DNA of 64,000 nucleotides from a candidate division CSSED10-310 bacterium (GTDB lineage: Bacteria; CSSED10-310). How positions within the stretch are numbered: the first letter of the stretch is position 1; each line of letters opens with the position of its first letter. Below the pieces are notes generated by a model. It was not told the origin of the DNA. It was given only the letters and a program-made list of their open reading frames with translations, and made no database searches. Positions 9,890 through 18,412 of this stretch are shown one piece after another. The position numbers and the translations under genes were made by a program. Location of the stretch: NCBI GenBank assembly GCA_016931515.1, contig JAFGEQ010000009.1:124001-188000 (forward strand). The letters are read 5' to 3'.

Positions 9890-10228
9890 ATGGACAACAA
9901 TGGAAAAGACAGATCCGATGAACGGCGATCAAAAGAACGGAAACAGTTAACAACGCCGGTCAGAGCAAGATTCACGTTGGATATCGATGCTGAAATCGCG
10001 GATATCAGTCCTGAAGGGATGACAATTCTATTTCATCCGCTTGAGACCAGCCGGTTGCATCTGAATCGCACAATTCCGGTGCATCTGGAAATGAATGGTC
10101 AATTGGTCAGCGTTGATGCTTTGATTCAGCAGATCACTGAGAACGGGCAACAAATCCGCCTGGGCGTCAAATATGATCGATCCCAGATCGCCGTCTTTCG
10201 TTCCTCCAAAAGCCATACTCAGACATAA
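9890..10228 (+). CDS. small PilZ-domain protein (probable c-di-GMP binder)
   Basis: This gives 112 residues from the ATG at 9890, which has GAGG five bases upstream; an ATG at 9872 is the alternative. The protein has the PilZ pattern: a basic N-terminal RRxxxR stretch (ERRSKERK) and DISPEG matching the DxSxxG motif about 25 residues later, followed by beta-strand-rich sequence. PilZ domains bind cyclic di-GMP through these two motifs. The gene stands alone with no output domain attached, so it probably acts by contacting a partner. The window also encodes an HD-GYP protein that could degrade the ligand and two PilT-type ATPases that could be downstream. Confidence 0.7.
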   Translation: MDNNGKDRSDERRSKERKQLTTPVRARFTLDIDAEIADISPEGMTILFHPLETSRLHLNRTIPVHLEMNGQLVSVDALIQQITENGQQIRLGVKYDRSQIAVFRSSKSHTQT

Positions 10229-10258
10229 ATCCAAGACATGGTTTTAGATTGCCTTATT

Positions 10259-10699
10259 TCAAAAGAAATCTCTCTGCATCAACTGGGAAATTTCAAAGCT
10301 GGAAATGGCTCCTACAACCCGGTTGATTTCCCTCCCGAATGCGAACACCACAAAGGTCGGCAATATCTCGATGCCATATTGCCGACGGCTTTCAGGATTT
10401 TCAGCAACATTGATTGCGGCGACTACCATTCGATCCCTGGGTCGCTGCACCTCCAGACCGAGTATCGTCAACATTTCGTCACTCTGTTTTTCCCATGGAG
10501 CCCAGAACAGAATCATCATCGGCCGCTTCACCATTTCCACAAACCGGGCGATGCACATATCATCAAGCGGAATGGGTCCATGGGAGTCGATGGGAAATTG
10601 GCAAACGGGGCAATAGACCCTTTCCGTTTTCTTATCCTTATAAATTTCCGATTCGGTATTACAGATCGGGCAAGTGACTTTTGGTGCAAGTCCATTCAT
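10259..10699 (-). CDS. zinc-ribbon thioredoxin-fold protein lacking the CXXC active site
   Basis: The 146-residue protein has an N-terminal zinc ribbon (CPIC at residues 10-13 and CPVC about 18 residues later). A thioredoxin-like domain follows, including the cis-proline segment ILPTFVVFAFG. The layout copies TrxC (thioredoxin 2). The position that should read WCGPC is FWAPWEKQSD, with no cysteine, so the domain cannot act as a disulfide reductase. It ends a five-gene minus-strand operon, three bases after the preceding membrane-protein gene, and is probably a scaffold or sensor subunit of that complex (inference). Convergent with the PilZ gene. Confidence 0.7.
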   Translation of the reverse strand: MNGLAPKVTCPICNTESEIYKDKKTERVYCPVCQFPIDSHGPIPLDDMCIARFVEMVKRPMMILFWAPWEKQSDEMLTILGLEVQRPRDRMVVAAINVAENPESRRQYGIEILPTFVVFAFGREINRVVGAISSFEISQLMQRDFF

Positions 10700-10702
10700 A
10701 CG

Positions 10703-11413
10703 CTATTGCACCATCCCCAGCCAGTCCTTGAAAATAAAAATGAACCGGCCGATTGCCAGCGAGATACGGGCCATGACGGTCAGACCGAATGATGCGCCAA
10801 AACCGACCATGACGGTCAGGATACCGATATTGCTGATTGGCCGGAGAACACCTTTGTGTTCAGCAGAGAAGAAAAAGTAGATCAGTGTGGCAACAGTTGT
10901 CACAAAAATCAGCAGGCCATAGACCAGAACCCAGGCACTGTCGAAGTCGGAGCGCGACAGGATGGATGCTTCCAGCTGCCGGACAATTGACGCTTTGAAT
11001 GAAGCGGGGATCGAGATCGCGGTATAGTACCCCATTGTGATACCGATCGGGATTCGAATCATCCAGGAGATACTGGGTATGAATCGTGTGACATAGAGAG
11101 CACCGACCATCATTGGAATAATGATGAAAAAGTTATTGTCGTGATATGGATTCAGGACGTTGTGTTCGTTGAATGTAAAAAAGGCGGCGGCGAAGCCCTG
11201 TTCACTCACCACGTGCGCAGCGCCTCTTAGCGGATCGATCATATTGGGGACAACAACATTATACCAGATGAGAGTGATCGAATAACCGTTCGCAACACCT
11301 ATATATAAATGCTCCGCTGCCCGATAGAATGAATTATCATCCCAGAGAAAGCTCAGAATCGCCAGAGTGAGCAATGCGGCAACCCATGTCCAAAAATCTG
11401 TTGCGATATGCAT
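10703..11413 (-). CDS. polytopic membrane protein of unknown function (operon gene 4)
   Basis: The 236-residue protein is mostly hydrophobic with about six or seven predicted membrane spans and short loops. One loop carries an acidic/aromatic stretch (WDDNSFYRAAEHLY) and another NVLNPYHDNNFF. I do not recognise the family. Its ATG overlaps the stop of the upstream gene by one base, which implies translational coupling. The set of four membrane proteins plus the thioredoxin-like protein suggests one complex in the inner membrane. Possible roles (transport, export, sensing) cannot be separated from the sequence. Confidence 0.6.
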   Translation of the reverse strand: MHIATDFWTWVAALLTLAILSFLWDDNSFYRAAEHLYIGVANGYSITLIWYNVVVPNMIDPLRGAAHVVSEQGFAAAFFTFNEHNVLNPYHDNNFFIIIPMMVGALYVTRFIPSISWMIRIPIGITMGYYTAISIPASFKASIVRQLEASILSRSDFDSAWVLVYGLLIFVTTVATLIYFFFSAEHKGVLRPISNIGILTVMVGFGASFGLTVMARISLAIGRFIFIFKDWLGMVQ

Positions 11414-12315
11414 TATATCCCCCGTTTCTCATGCCGACGCTGCATGAAATAACAAACGTTGCCTAAAAGGATCATCAGGATGATGGCAATATGGGTACTC
11501 GACTGCGCGCTCATTCCTTCCGTCGCCATCCTTCGACCGTTATCCTCCGGAAATTTCTCAACAATCAGCTGCTCATATTCGGCTGCACCCTTCATTCCTT
11601 CCAGCATACCGGTGAGCTGGCCGGAGTCCAGGTAAGGGTAGAAGTCTGCGACCGATACCGCGGTAACTCCACCTGTAACCCTGATGCCAAAACGCGCCTG
11701 GGCATAGGCAACATACGTAATCGGCAGGGAATTTGCTGCAATTGATCCGATCATATCCATATCGCGATAGCTTTTTATCCGTTTGCTGACCATCATCGGC
11801 AATGTTCGAAGATCGTTACCGTAGAAATCTCGCGGATACACTTCATAGATGTTTTCGCCGAGACCGAGAATCGGAACGATTGGCGGCGGCTTGTATCCAA
11901 GAAAAACAAAGTCTTCACCATACACGACCCGGCGGCCGATCCCCGTGCTTGCGCGATTATTAAACTCCGTCGCAACCTGGTTCAGTGCCTGCTCGGCCAG
12001 ACCTAACGACGTCGGATACAGACACATGACCAATACCTTGATATCACGATGGAAACAGTGGCGGATCCAGGAGACCAGCATAGGGTAGAGTTCAGGTTGA
12101 TCCTGTGGGCTTAAATCGGCAGAGATCAGGAATACTCCATTCTCAGAGGGGAAGTTATCGATGGCATCGAACAGAGCTTGCGTCGTTCGTTTGGAAACCC
12201 GCATCGGCAGATTGAATGGGAAAATGATGGGAAGAATCATCACGATGGCAACGATCACATAAATGATCCGCCGATCGATATTCATCATTCTTGTCCAGAT
12301 CGTCTTGTTTTCCAT
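11413..12315 (-). CDS. membrane-anchored alpha/beta domain protein of unknown function (operon gene 3)
   Basis: The 300-residue protein has one membrane span near the N-terminus (about 14-33), a 220-residue soluble domain, and a C-terminal span (about 272-290) followed by a basic tail. The soluble part alternates hydrophobic strands and amphipathic helices (GVFLISADLS, DIKVLVMCLYP, ITYVAYAQARFG) and resembles a Rossmann-like or ClpP/crotonase-like fold. It shares a pattern with the domain of operon gene 1: a VTGGVTAVS/IAGTDAVAQ-like strand-turn, then a helix with LxxMLEGMKGAAEYE versus LIGEELYAASAYLG. That hints at a shared ancestor. Basic residues on both ends place the termini inside and the domain outside, but this is only a prediction. 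Its ends overlap both neighbouring genes by one base. Confidence 0.6.
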   Translation of the reverse strand: MENKTIWTRMMNIDRRIIYVIVAIVMILPIIFPFNLPMRVSKRTTQALFDAIDNFPSENGVFLISADLSPQDQPELYPMLVSWIRHCFHRDIKVLVMCLYPTSLGLAEQALNQVATEFNNRASTGIGRRVVYGEDFVFLGYKPPPIVPILGLGENIYEVYPRDFYGNDLRTLPMMVSKRIKSYRDMDMIGSIAANSLPITYVAYAQARFGIRVTGGVTAVSVADFYPYLDSGQLTGMLEGMKGAAEYEQLIVEKFPEDNGRRMATEGMSAQSSTHIAIILMILLGNVCYFMQRRHEKRGI

Positions 12316-13247
12316 TATTCGTCACCTCCGCCAAGCCATGCCCTTTCAATCCCCAGAATGATTTTAAATGATGTGGCGGATGCACCCAGGCCGACACCGA
12401 TCATAATACCCCGCTTGGACGCCAGGTTGGGAACATCCAGAATCCATTGCCGGAGTTCATGCAATCCGGGGATATAGGCTGTAGCCAGTGGGATTTGTCC
12501 CAGCATGACTATGAAGGAGGATACCAGCAGGATTCCCGCATGCAGGTTGCGCATCCTGAATGCCCGGTAAGCCGCAGAACACATATAGAAAGCCAGCATG
12601 GCGAACATGGTCGAAGCACACGGCACCAAAATTCCCTCATATAAAGCCTGAAGACTGATCTTGAAATCGGTCTTGTAAGGAACCTCCTGATTGGATACCG
12701 GGCTGATCATCGGTGGAACCACCTGCTGCGAAAGACGCAATGCAGTGTTCCGAAGCTCGATCTCCTGGCGAAGCAGGGATGCCTGAAACCGGTTAAACTC
12801 GATCGGGATCTCCCGCGGTAATTCCATCACAGCCTTCGTCGGGTCTGCGAACTGAGCCGGGTTGGCCGTGAAAGACGCTTTCTCCTTTATATCGGTGAAT
12901 GCGTACACCAGACCTTCATGCGCACCTAATACCGTGCCGCCGAAGATCGTTGGCAACCCGCCTTCCCCTCGTACACCGCCGAACAACCCGATAAAGGATG
13001 TGATCAGGAGAGCAAACAGCGTGATGTAACTGTACTGCCAGAATCGGGCTCTGCGCTTTATCTTTTGAGTATGGTGAAAAATAAGGCTCCCCAAACCAAG
13101 GATGATTGCGAATGCACCGACAATCATCAACAGTTTGTTTCGGAGCAGGTTATCAAATTCCTTGACGGGGGTTTTTCCGACAAAAACTGAGATACCGCCC
13201 CAAATCGCGAACAGAAACATGATTGCCATTGGAAGTCTGCGTTTCAT
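12315..13247 (-). CDS. polytopic membrane protein of unknown function (operon gene 2)
   Basis: The 310-residue protein has about six predicted membrane spans: three in the first 105 residues and three in the last 110. A central, roughly 100-residue polar region contains a helical segment with EIPIEFNRFQASLLRQEIEL. No motif ties it to a known transporter. The start ATG lies five bases after the stop of operon gene 1. Small-residue-rich spans near the C-terminus (GVGLGASATSF) would pack tightly, as in oligomeric membrane complexes. Confidence 0.6.
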   Translation of the reverse strand: MKRRLPMAIMFLFAIWGGISVFVGKTPVKEFDNLLRNKLLMIVGAFAIILGLGSLIFHHTQKIKRRARFWQYSYITLFALLITSFIGLFGGVRGEGGLPTIFGGTVLGAHEGLVYAFTDIKEKASFTANPAQFADPTKAVMELPREIPIEFNRFQASLLRQEIELRNTALRLSQQVVPPMISPVSNQEVPYKTDFKISLQALYEGILVPCASTMFAMLAFYMCSAAYRAFRMRNLHAGILLVSSFIVMLGQIPLATAYIPGLHELRQWILDVPNLASKRGIMIGVGLGASATSFKIILGIERAWLGGGDE

Positions 13248-13252
13248 TGCTA

Positions 13253-14518
13253 TTACCTCACTCTAACCCAACCCGCCGCATCAAGTCCAAACAGCAGAGA
13301 TAAGAGAGTAAATACGATCATGATGAATAAAAACACCAATTTACCGAAGTCCTGTGCTTTCAAGGTGCCGAGCAACATCGGTTCCCGGCCGAGATAGGCA
13401 CTTGCCGCATACAATTCCTCCCCGATCAGAGTGTAATCGCATGCTGTAATGAAGAACGGTAACTGCGCAACAGCATCCGTCCCGGCAATTTGGATGGCTC
13501 CAGTGCTGGCGCCTGTTTCCGCCATGATCAGCGATTCGGCCCAGAACATTCCCATCAGAAAAATAGTAGCCGGCTTTTCCCGGACCATGATCCCATCAAC
13601 ACCGGCAGCAAAAGCGAATTGATCCGGCACCAGGAAAAACACACTGTCCGGATCGAAAGCATCCGGACGCCCCTCTGATGCATACGTTTCCTTCACAATT
13701 TCACGAGCGATCGTGTAGACGATCGGATCTTTGTTGGGGCAAATGATCTTTACATCGTAATGAACCGTCCGACGGGCCACTTCGCCGAGAATGTTGAGAG
13801 ATGCCAGTGTCGCAACATCCTCAATGGATGAAGTTCCCGGGATATAGAGAACCGGTTTCCCCATTTCAGTTGCCCGACCGATCGCGTCTTCCACTGCTGT
13901 CAGACCGGAAATCCTGCGAATGAACAGTTCCACACCTCGCCGGGCTGCCTGGATAAAATAGAGCAACAGCGAAATATAGATTAGAATTGCCAGAATGACG
14001 GGGATCTCATCCAGTTTCATCCAGTGATCCCTGGGCGCAACCGGTGGTGTTTCGTCTGAGACGGATTGCCCGTTTTCATACACCGCTACGACCCGGAAAC
14101 GATATAACTCGTTGTTCTCCAGCTGGGATACGGTATACTCCGTCAGCGTCGTCCGGGTCAGTTCTTCAAAGAAACCGTCCGATCCCGCAATCTCAAGAAT
14201 GTATCGAGTCGGTCGACCTTCAGTCGGAGGAGTCCACGTGACAGATACAGCCTGGCCATCGTCATCCGGAACGTCGATAGCCACTACATTTTGAGGAGGA
14301 AATAGTGTTGGGATCTCTTCAGCTGGTAATGCAGCCGGAATAGCCCCCATATCCGATTCCATGTCAGATGATTGAAACTCTGACGAGATCGTTTCCCCGG
14401 TTGCAATTGTTTCCTCTGAATCGATCGATTCACCCGGAGGGGCCGGGCTGTCAGGCGACTCCTGGGCATACAGACCCGGACTCACCAGCAGAACGAATGC
14501 CAAGAACCAATACCACAT
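13253..14518 (-). CDS. fibronectin type III membrane protein, possible DUF6754-like (operon gene 1)
   Basis: The 421-residue protein has a signal peptide (about 1-18), an acidic Ser/Glu-rich stretch to residue 75, and one fibronectin type III domain at about 75-160 (VTWTPP, YRFRVVAVYENG). A membrane span follows at about 172-192 with a basic cytoplasmic flank (QAARRGVELFIRR), then an alpha/beta domain at about 200-385 and a final span. The alpha/beta part has GKPVLYIPGTSS, YDVKIICPNKDP and IAGTDAVAQLPF and recalls an uncharacterised family that I believe is DUF6754; I cannot verify this. It is the first gene of the operon, with GGGAG ahead of the ATG. The FN3 domain suggests binding outside the membrane and the alpha/beta domain an enzyme-like or ligand-binding role inside. 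Confidence 0.65.
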   Translation of the reverse strand: MWYWFLAFVLLVSPGLYAQESPDSPAPPGESIDSEETIATGETISSEFQSSDMESDMGAIPAALPAEEIPTLFPPQNVVAIDVPDDDGQAVSVTWTPPTEGRPTRYILEIAGSDGFFEELTRTTLTEYTVSQLENNELYRFRVVAVYENGQSVSDETPPVAPRDHWMKLDEIPVILAILIYISLLLYFIQAARRGVELFIRRISGLTAVEDAIGRATEMGKPVLYIPGTSSIEDVATLASLNILGEVARRTVHYDVKIICPNKDPIVYTIAREIVKETYASEGRPDAFDPDSVFFLVPDQFAFAAGVDGIMVREKPATIFLMGMFWAESLIMAETGASTGAIQIAGTDAVAQLPFFITACDYTLIGEELYAASAYLGREPMLLGTLKAQDFGKLVFLFIMIVFTLLSLLFGLDAAGWVRVR

Positions 14519-14611
14519 AAGCTATCTCCCGTGTTAGACATCGCGATTAGACATTCTTCATGAATGACTCGACGCTTCCTTTATCTCCTCCGTCATTAAA
14601 TCCATACGCTG

Positions 14612-14630
14612 TATCCGGAAAAGACGGATA
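14612..14630. repeat. short inverted repeat between the UDG fusion gene and the membrane operon
   Basis: TATCCG at 14612-14617 pairs with CGGATA at 14625-14630 around a seven-base loop. It lies 3' of the Nudix-UDG gene and 5' of the membrane operon, both on the minus strand. No T-run follows on either strand, so a simple intrinsic terminator is not supported. The rest of 14519-14659 shows only a purine-rich stretch. Confidence 0.3.
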
Positions 14631-14659
14631 TCAAATAGTATCCCAACAGGTCCTGCCGT

Positions 14660-15853
14660 TCAAGCATCTTTGCATAGCTTTTCAAAAAGATCACAGAATG
14701 AATCAGAAGTGATTAAGCCTGTATTCAGATTTCGCCGGGAGGGATGATACAAACCACCAATTCCGGGCAATCCTGATCCGGGATCGAATCGGACACCGTG
14801 ACCGAAGGCAACACCCTTGAAATTATCGGAGTTACCAACGCGGTGTATAAGGCTTTTTCGAACACTTTCAAACGCGAGTCGACCCAAGCAGATGATCATC
14901 CTGAGATTAGCCAAAGCATCCAGTTCCATTTGGAACCAGTCTATGCAGCGGTCTGCCTCATCCGGTTTCGGTCGGTTGTCCGGAGGAACACATTTTACGG
15001 CATTTGTTATAAATACATCCGTCAGCGTCAGACCATCCCCCCTTGCATATCCATCCGGTCGAGAACTCAGTCCGATCCGGTAGAGCGCCCGGAAAAGGAC
15101 GTCACCTGCGGCATCGCCGGTGAACGGCCGGCCGGTTCGATTCGCACCGTGTGCGCCGGGCGCGAGACCGACCACTAGGATTCGAGCATTCAGATCGCCG
15201 AAACCGGGAACGGGACGATTCCAGTAATCGGCCTTTACGAGCTTGCCCTTCCCCTGAATAGAGCAGCGAAAATCTGTCAGACGTTCACAACGATGACAGT
15301 GACAGATTCCGAAAACGGGATAGTCATTGAGAACGATATCCGGAGATTTTCTCCATTTTCGGTGAAGTGACCATTCATATTGGAAATTGGGTGTTACTGA
15401 CTTCGACTGGATAAGCTCATCGATTTCAACTGGCGAAAAAAAAGCAATCATGTCGACTTCGCCTTCATCTGGACTGAAAGGACCATCACTCCGTGCATGA
15501 AAAGAGGTTACTTTCTCTGATTCAATGTCGGTAATCCAAGTGTACTGATACATCTCTACAAACTCCGGCACATCCTGCTCCAACACGCCGAGTTCTTCCA
15601 TAAATTCCCGTACCGCACCTGCATATGCCACCTCGCCGGGAATCAAGTGACCACCAACCGCCATATCCCACATACCAGGCTGAATATCCTTGGCTTGCGA
15701 CCGTCGCTGCATCAGTATCCGACCCTGACTGTTCTCAACCATCACATGGATCACACGATGCAATAACGCGGGATTTTTGTGGCATTCCGAACGGAGTCGG
15801 GGTTCTGTCTCAAGCCCGTAATCATCAATGCAACTCAATCGTTCTTCCAGCAC
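14660..15853 (-). CDS. Nudix hydrolase fused to family-5-like uracil-DNA glycosylase
   Basis: The 397-residue protein has two enzyme domains. Residues 25-165 form a Nudix domain with a complete Nudix box: GHLIPGE, seven residues, then REFMEELGV. Residues 180-395 form an Fe-S uracil-DNA glycosylase of the UDGb (family 5) type. It has motif GLAPGAHGANRTGRPFTGD and, near the C-terminus, YHPSRRNLNTG, with cysteines in CHCHRCERL and two more downstream for a 4Fe-4S cluster. UDGb removes uracil or hypoxanthine from DNA. The Nudix half is nearest in look to the Idi/YfcD-like group (binding site GMWDMAVGG), whose substrates are nucleoside or isopentenyl diphosphates. One chain could couple pool sanitation to base excision. 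Both active sites look intact. ATG at 15853. Confidence 0.8.
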   Translation of the reverse strand: MLEERLSCIDDYGLETEPRLRSECHKNPALLHRVIHVMVENSQGRILMQRRSQAKDIQPGMWDMAVGGHLIPGEVAYAGAVREFMEELGVLEQDVPEFVEMYQYTWITDIESEKVTSFHARSDGPFSPDEGEVDMIAFFSPVEIDELIQSKSVTPNFQYEWSLHRKWRKSPDIVLNDYPVFGICHCHRCERLTDFRCSIQGKGKLVKADYWNRPVPGFGDLNARILVVGLAPGAHGANRTGRPFTGDAAGDVLFRALYRIGLSSRPDGYARGDGLTLTDVFITNAVKCVPPDNRPKPDEADRCIDWFQMELDALANLRMIICLGRLAFESVRKSLIHRVGNSDNFKGVAFGHGVRFDPGSGLPGIGGLYHPSRRNLNTGLITSDSFCDLFEKLCKDA

Positions 15854-15962
15854 ATTCTCTCTCCTTATCTCTCTCGGCAGCCTCTCACAGGAAAGCCCGG
15901 ATCCTCAAGAGAAATAATTCTGGCGGCCCCGGAGTCCGGCATACCATTATCCATTGTTTTAT

Positions 15963-15991
15963 TTGAAAAAGAAGTCTCGTTTTTGTAATAC
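15963..15991 (+). promoter_or_regulatory. candidate sigma70-type promoter for the 16-kb gene cluster
   Basis: A -35 TTGAAA at 15963-15968, a 17-base spacer and a -10 TAATAC at 15986-15991. It lies inside the longest open frame of the next gene, which argues that translation begins at the ATG at 16044 and not at the TTG at 15954. Confidence 0.45.
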
Positions 15992-16043
15992 TGGAGTAGC
16001 ATATGATGAATTGGACACGGTTCCCGTCAGATGCTGGGGGGTT

Positions 16044-17390
16044 ATGGAAAAAAATCTGCCGAAAACAAACAGGCAACGAACAGCAGGGAATGAAACCCGA
16101 TTGACTGATTATGAAGCAATCATCCGCGATTACCAGTTGCGGATACTGCGCCGGACAGCTCATATTCCGGAGGATGGAAGAGTCTGTATCCGTCTCGTTC
16201 ATGAATTCGAATGGTCGGCGAATTGGGCAGAAACATTGGCCGCTTCCATCGAAAACGATTCGCGTTACTTCCATCATCCCGGTCAGGCTCTCCCGCGATG
16301 TCACAACCCGGAACCTCTGCTGGAACTGCTAAAAATTGAAGATAACCTGTCGGATATCGGCTCGTCTCAACTCAACGAAGAGGACTGTATCGGTGTCGCC
16401 GAACGAATGAGGCATTTTCACGTCGGCGAGGTGGACGATTCACTCCTGGATGCTCTCTATGAGGCGTGCAACTGGGTCGTTGTTGAAGCCATTACCGAAG
16501 AAAATTGTCGACGTGAACTTCAGACGACGCAGGATGCGATTCAACGGGCTGAGCTGTATATGATGATGGGAAACGATGTCGAAGCATACCGCGAATTTAA
16601 GAATATAACGGCTGAGGAGACAAGTAATCCCGATAACACGCTGGCGCTGGTGGACCTGGTAGAAAGGTACGAGAGTGCGAAATCAGCGCTCCGACTTCTA
16701 AGAAAATGGTTTCTTCTGGAAATAGTATTGCACCCGCTAACCTTCGATCTTGTATCAGATCTGTTGTCCGAGAGAAAAAAAATCGAACCGTCACCTCGCG
16801 TCCGGTACTTGCAATCAATTCTGGTCCACTCAACGGAAATGTCCCGGGAGGAGCTTGGCCAACACATGATGCTGGTCTTGCCGTCGGAACCGGTTGTCAA
16901 TCCAGATCCGCTGGAGATTGATCGCCGGTTGGGCGCTTTCGGTTTGAATATGCACAGTATGGATCTGACTCTGGACGAGAACGAACCGATCAATGCTTAT
17001 TCATTGATTGCCAGCGTGACGGAGCAATTGCTGCATTACGCTGAGCTGGCCCGGAATACGAACAATATAAAACTGGCGATGAGGGCTCTGGAGCGCACTG
17101 TATTGGGTTGTTTTGCTCTTCTTTACATGCCCGAACCGCTTGCGGATGATGCAATTCTGTTCGATGAGGCAGATGTATTTCTGACACATAGGGTTATTCT
17201 CGATTATCTGGATGACATGGAAGATATCCTCGAGGAGATTGTCCTTTTCGTTGATTCGGACACTCAACAACAAACTGTGAGTAATCAGATAAGCATGCTG
17301 CGGGCACTGATCCAGCGACAGTCCGTTATCAGCATGCAGGAGGATCCGAATGGAATGTCCGGTTTGCCGCGAGAGCATGGTAGTCATTGA
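16044..17390 (+). CDS. acidic, helical protein of unknown function
   Basis: The protein is 448 residues from ATG 16044 (GGGGG just upstream; a TTG at 15954 would add 30 residues). It is soluble, acidic and almost entirely helical. The middle section (about 170-240) reads like two or three degenerate TPR-type helices (RAELYMMMGNDVEAYREF). No catalytic motif, signal peptide or membrane span is seen and I do not recognise the family. The gene overlaps the next by 41 bases in another frame, so the two are translationally linked. A scaffold role with the zinc-ribbon protein is a guess. Confidence 0.6.
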   Translation: MEKNLPKTNRQRTAGNETRLTDYEAIIRDYQLRILRRTAHIPEDGRVCIRLVHEFEWSANWAETLAASIENDSRYFHHPGQALPRCHNPEPLLELLKIEDNLSDIGSSQLNEEDCIGVAERMRHFHVGEVDDSLLDALYEACNWVVVEAITEENCRRELQTTQDAIQRAELYMMMGNDVEAYREFKNITAEETSNPDNTLALVDLVERYESAKSALRLLRKWFLLEIVLHPLTFDLVSDLLSERKKIEPSPRVRYLQSILVHSTEMSREELGQHMMLVLPSEPVVNPDPLEIDRRLGAFGLNMHSMDLTLDENEPINAYSLIASVTEQLLHYAELARNTNNIKLAMRALERTVLGCFALLYMPEPLADDAILFDEADVFLTHRVILDYLDDMEDILEEIVLFVDSDTQQQTVSNQISMLRALIQRQSVISMQEDPNGMSGLPREHGSH

Positions 17391-17757
17391 GTATCGTTCC
17401 ATTGAGCTTGATTACTGTGTCGGGTGCATGGGTGTTTGGTTTGACAGGGGTGAAATCGAGCTTGTTCTCCAAGCGGCCGGGATCCCCGTCACCTCGGATT
17501 TCCTGGCATTTAAAACCTGTGATTCGAAACCCAGGGAAATTATGCGACCGTGCCCATTATGCGGGAAAACCATGCACAAAATGAATCCTCCCGGTGGATC
17601 AGTTGTTCTCGATCAGTGTCCCGACGAGGAGGGAATTTGGTTTGATGCAGGTGAGTTATCGGAGACGATCAGGAATATTACCGGAGACGATGCGGGGGCC
17701 GTCATCCAGGTTCTGCGTGAATACCTGGGTGAAGCTCTTGCGGATCCGAAAAAATAG
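17350..17757 (+). CDS. double zf-TFIIB zinc-ribbon protein
   Basis: The 135-residue protein has two tandem zf-TFIIB-type modules. The first has MECPVC, then CVGCMGVWFDRGEIE; the second has CPLCGKTM, then DQCPDEEGIWFDAGEL. Each supplies zinc ligands plus the typical WFD-GE ending. In the second module the second pair is only one cysteine (DQCPDEEG), so its zinc site is incomplete. Small proteins of this type are common and mostly uncharacterised. The ATG has GGAGG upstream and sits inside the end of the preceding gene. Confidence 0.8.
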   Translation: MECPVCRESMVVIEYRSIELDYCVGCMGVWFDRGEIELVLQAAGIPVTSDFLAFKTCDSKPREIMRPCPLCGKTMHKMNPPGGSVVLDQCPDEEGIWFDAGELSETIRNITGDDAGAVIQVLREYLGEALADPKK

Positions 17758-17813
17758 TTTGAACTGAATTTGACGCAATCAAGAGCGTATTATTGACAAC
17801 GGAGGACAAGGCC

Positions 17814-18368
17814 ATGACATATGTGCTGATTTTTTTAGTTGCGATTGCTGTGTTGATTTTTTGGGTATTCGGTCTTTACAATGGGCTGGTGCGTCTGCGA
17901 AACGCAGTGAAAAATGCCTGGTCGCAGATCGATGTGCAACTTAAGCGGCGCCATGATCTGATTCCCAATCTCGTAGAAACCGTCAAGGGATATGCCGCTC
18001 ATGAGAAAGAAACACTCGCCAGAGTGATTTCAGCCAGAAACTTCGCCATGAATGCGGCAGGTCCGGCGGAAGCCGGTCGAGCGGAAGGAGCATTATCAGG
18101 TGCTCTGAAATCCCTGTTTGCAGTATCGGAAGCGTATCCCGACCTAAAAGCCAACCAGAATTTCCTGGCACTTCAGGAAGAGTTGACTTCGACGGAAAAC
18201 AAAATCGCGTTTTCCCGACAGGCTTACAACGATGCCGTCATGAGGTATAACAACATGACGGAAGTTGTGCCATCCAATATCATCGCAGGAATGTTCAATT
18301 TCAAGGCTTCGGAGTTCTTTGAGATCGTTATTCCGGAAGAAAAAGATGTCCCGAAAGTAAGTTTCTGA
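17814..18368 (+). CDS. lemA: LemA family membrane protein
   Basis: The protein is 184 residues from ATG 17814, with GGAGG at 17801-17805. An N-terminal membrane span (about 3-23) is followed by the LemA hallmark [21 protein letters not shown], then [23 protein letters not shown] helical-bundle domain follows, with [23 protein letters not shown] near the C-terminus. LemA proteins anchor in the inner membrane with the bundle in the periplasm or outside; their precise role is unknown. The HtpX-like protease gene follows by 44 bases, a pairing seen widely in bacteria. Confidence 0.9.
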   Translation: MTYVLIFLVAIAVLIFWVFGLYNGLVRLRNAVKNAWSQIDVQLKRRHDLIPNLVETVKGYAAHEKETLARVISARNFAMNAAGPAEAGRAEGALSGALKSLFAVSEAYPDLKANQNFLALQEELTSTENKIAFSRQAYNDAVMRYNNMTEVVPSNIIAGMFNFKASEFFEIVIPEEKDVPKVSF

Positions 18369-18412
18369 CCCTCTCCGAATCGAATCATCTGGAAAGATAA
18401 GGGCTGACCATC

